NCBI GenBank assembly: GCA_946902985.2
Contig: OX336392.1
Span: 464,096,693-464,160,692 of the forward strand
From: Meconema thalassinum
Lineage: Eukaryota > Arthropoda > Insecta > Orthoptera > Tettigoniidae
Direction: 5' to 3'
Length of the DNA: 64,000 bases
A program made the position numbers and the translations under genes. Below are positions 63,711 through 64,000 of this stretch, piece by piece (the stretch's first letter is position 1; every line of letters starts with the position of its first letter). A model generated the notes under the pieces. It made no database searches. It was not told where the DNA came from and saw only the letters and a program-made list of their open reading frames with translations.

Positions 63711-64000
63711 CCTAGCAAGGACCCTCCGTGGATGGTCTCTCGCCCTGATATCATCCTGGATCTGCACATCGGCCCCAAGTTGGACACTGACTCCTCCGTC
63801 CATCGGAGGCTGTTCCAGTCCGTGGTAAGCCGGTATCCGGGATCAGGGCTTCTATTCACTGACGGTTCGAGGGTAAACGAGAAAGTAGGCTGTGCATTTG
63901 TGGTTGAGGATCGTCGGTTTCTCTTTTCACTTCCCGATGCCTGTGGCGTGTACACAGCGGAGCTCTATGCCATCTTAGAGGCTCTGCGGTACACGTTATC
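63711..64000 (+). pseudogene. LINE ORF2 RNase H, partial at window end
   Basis: After another frame change near 63715 the sequence reads LLFTDGSRVNEKVGCAFVVE and GVYTAELYAILEALRYTL, carrying the first Asp (TDGS) and the Glu (AELYAI) of RNase H. An RNase H C-terminal to RT is expected for the I group. The frame is open to the window end. Confidence 0.85.

Larger units (their letters stand above)
50146..64000 (+). mobile_element. I-clade LINE, interrupted, runs off the window
   Basis: 5' UTR pieces at 50146-50400 and 58399-58609, ORF1 at 58610-60817 and ORF2 from 60962 to the window end. BEL element 2 is inserted in the 5' UTR and D copy 15 in ORF1. Two ORFs with gag-like CCHC knuckles, an APE endonuclease, RT and RNase H assign it to the I group. 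ORF2 has several frameshifts and stops. The 3' end is outside the window, and the other half of D copies 10-11 would be expected after it. Confidence 0.88.

Overview
This is nuclear DNA of an arthropod, almost certainly an insect with a large, transposon-rich genome. The evidence is GT-AG introns in a conserved animal gene, tRNA-derived SINEs, and piggyBac, pogo/Tigger, hAT, Ty3/Gypsy, BEL/Pao and I-type LINE elements. I see no prokaryotic feature. The dispersed retroelement tail with GGCCGATAACCTAGATG and a TCATCATC end reminds me of polyneopteran genomes, but that is memory and not a proof.

The only recognisable host gene is the 3' end of POMT1 (rotated abdomen, protein O-mannosyltransferase 1) on the + strand. 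Its last three coding exons are 1886-2012, 2087-2261 and 4052-4238. The rest of the window is mobile elements, most of them nested.

1-6.5 kb: POMT1, an old LINE fragment, inverted repeats and a piggyBac remnant. 6.5-16.2 kb: DNA transposons. There are two sister internally deleted pogo elements (one split by another TA-flanked element), a third pogo element with a broken transposase, and several piggyBac pieces. 17.4-23 kb: copies of an unusual non-autonomous retroelement that I call the D element. It is about 0.73 kb (short form) or 1.43 kb (long form with an internal minisatellite), ends in (TCA)n and makes 11-12 bp target duplications. 23-32.5 kb: a Tigger transposase gene cut in two by a Ty3/Gypsy element (24051-32205, TSD ATAG), whose 3' LTR holds a long D element that itself holds a tRNA-SINE. 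33-48 kb: a D element containing a hAT transposon (35509-48042) containing a BEL/Pao element with very long LTRs (35593-45012). One of those LTRs carries a 0.5 kb palindrome with hammerhead-ribozyme-like cores. 49-64 kb: a D element interrupted by an I-type LINE that runs off the window. A second BEL/Pao element (50401-58393, TSD CTGCT) sits in the LINE 5' UTR.

The most interesting observation is inside this second BEL/Pao element. At about 54204 the BEL reverse transcriptase/RNase H reading frame stops abruptly. A sequence resembling a phenuivirus-type (Tenui_N family) nucleocapsid gene begins there in the same orientation, and the BEL integrase C-terminus resumes about 0.8 kb later once a D insertion is discounted. 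Both LTRs, the PBS, the PPT and the target duplication are intact. This fits a retrotransposon that captured a viral mRNA by template switching and integrated as a chimera. Assignment of the viral piece rests on pattern recognition by eye and needs a profile search.
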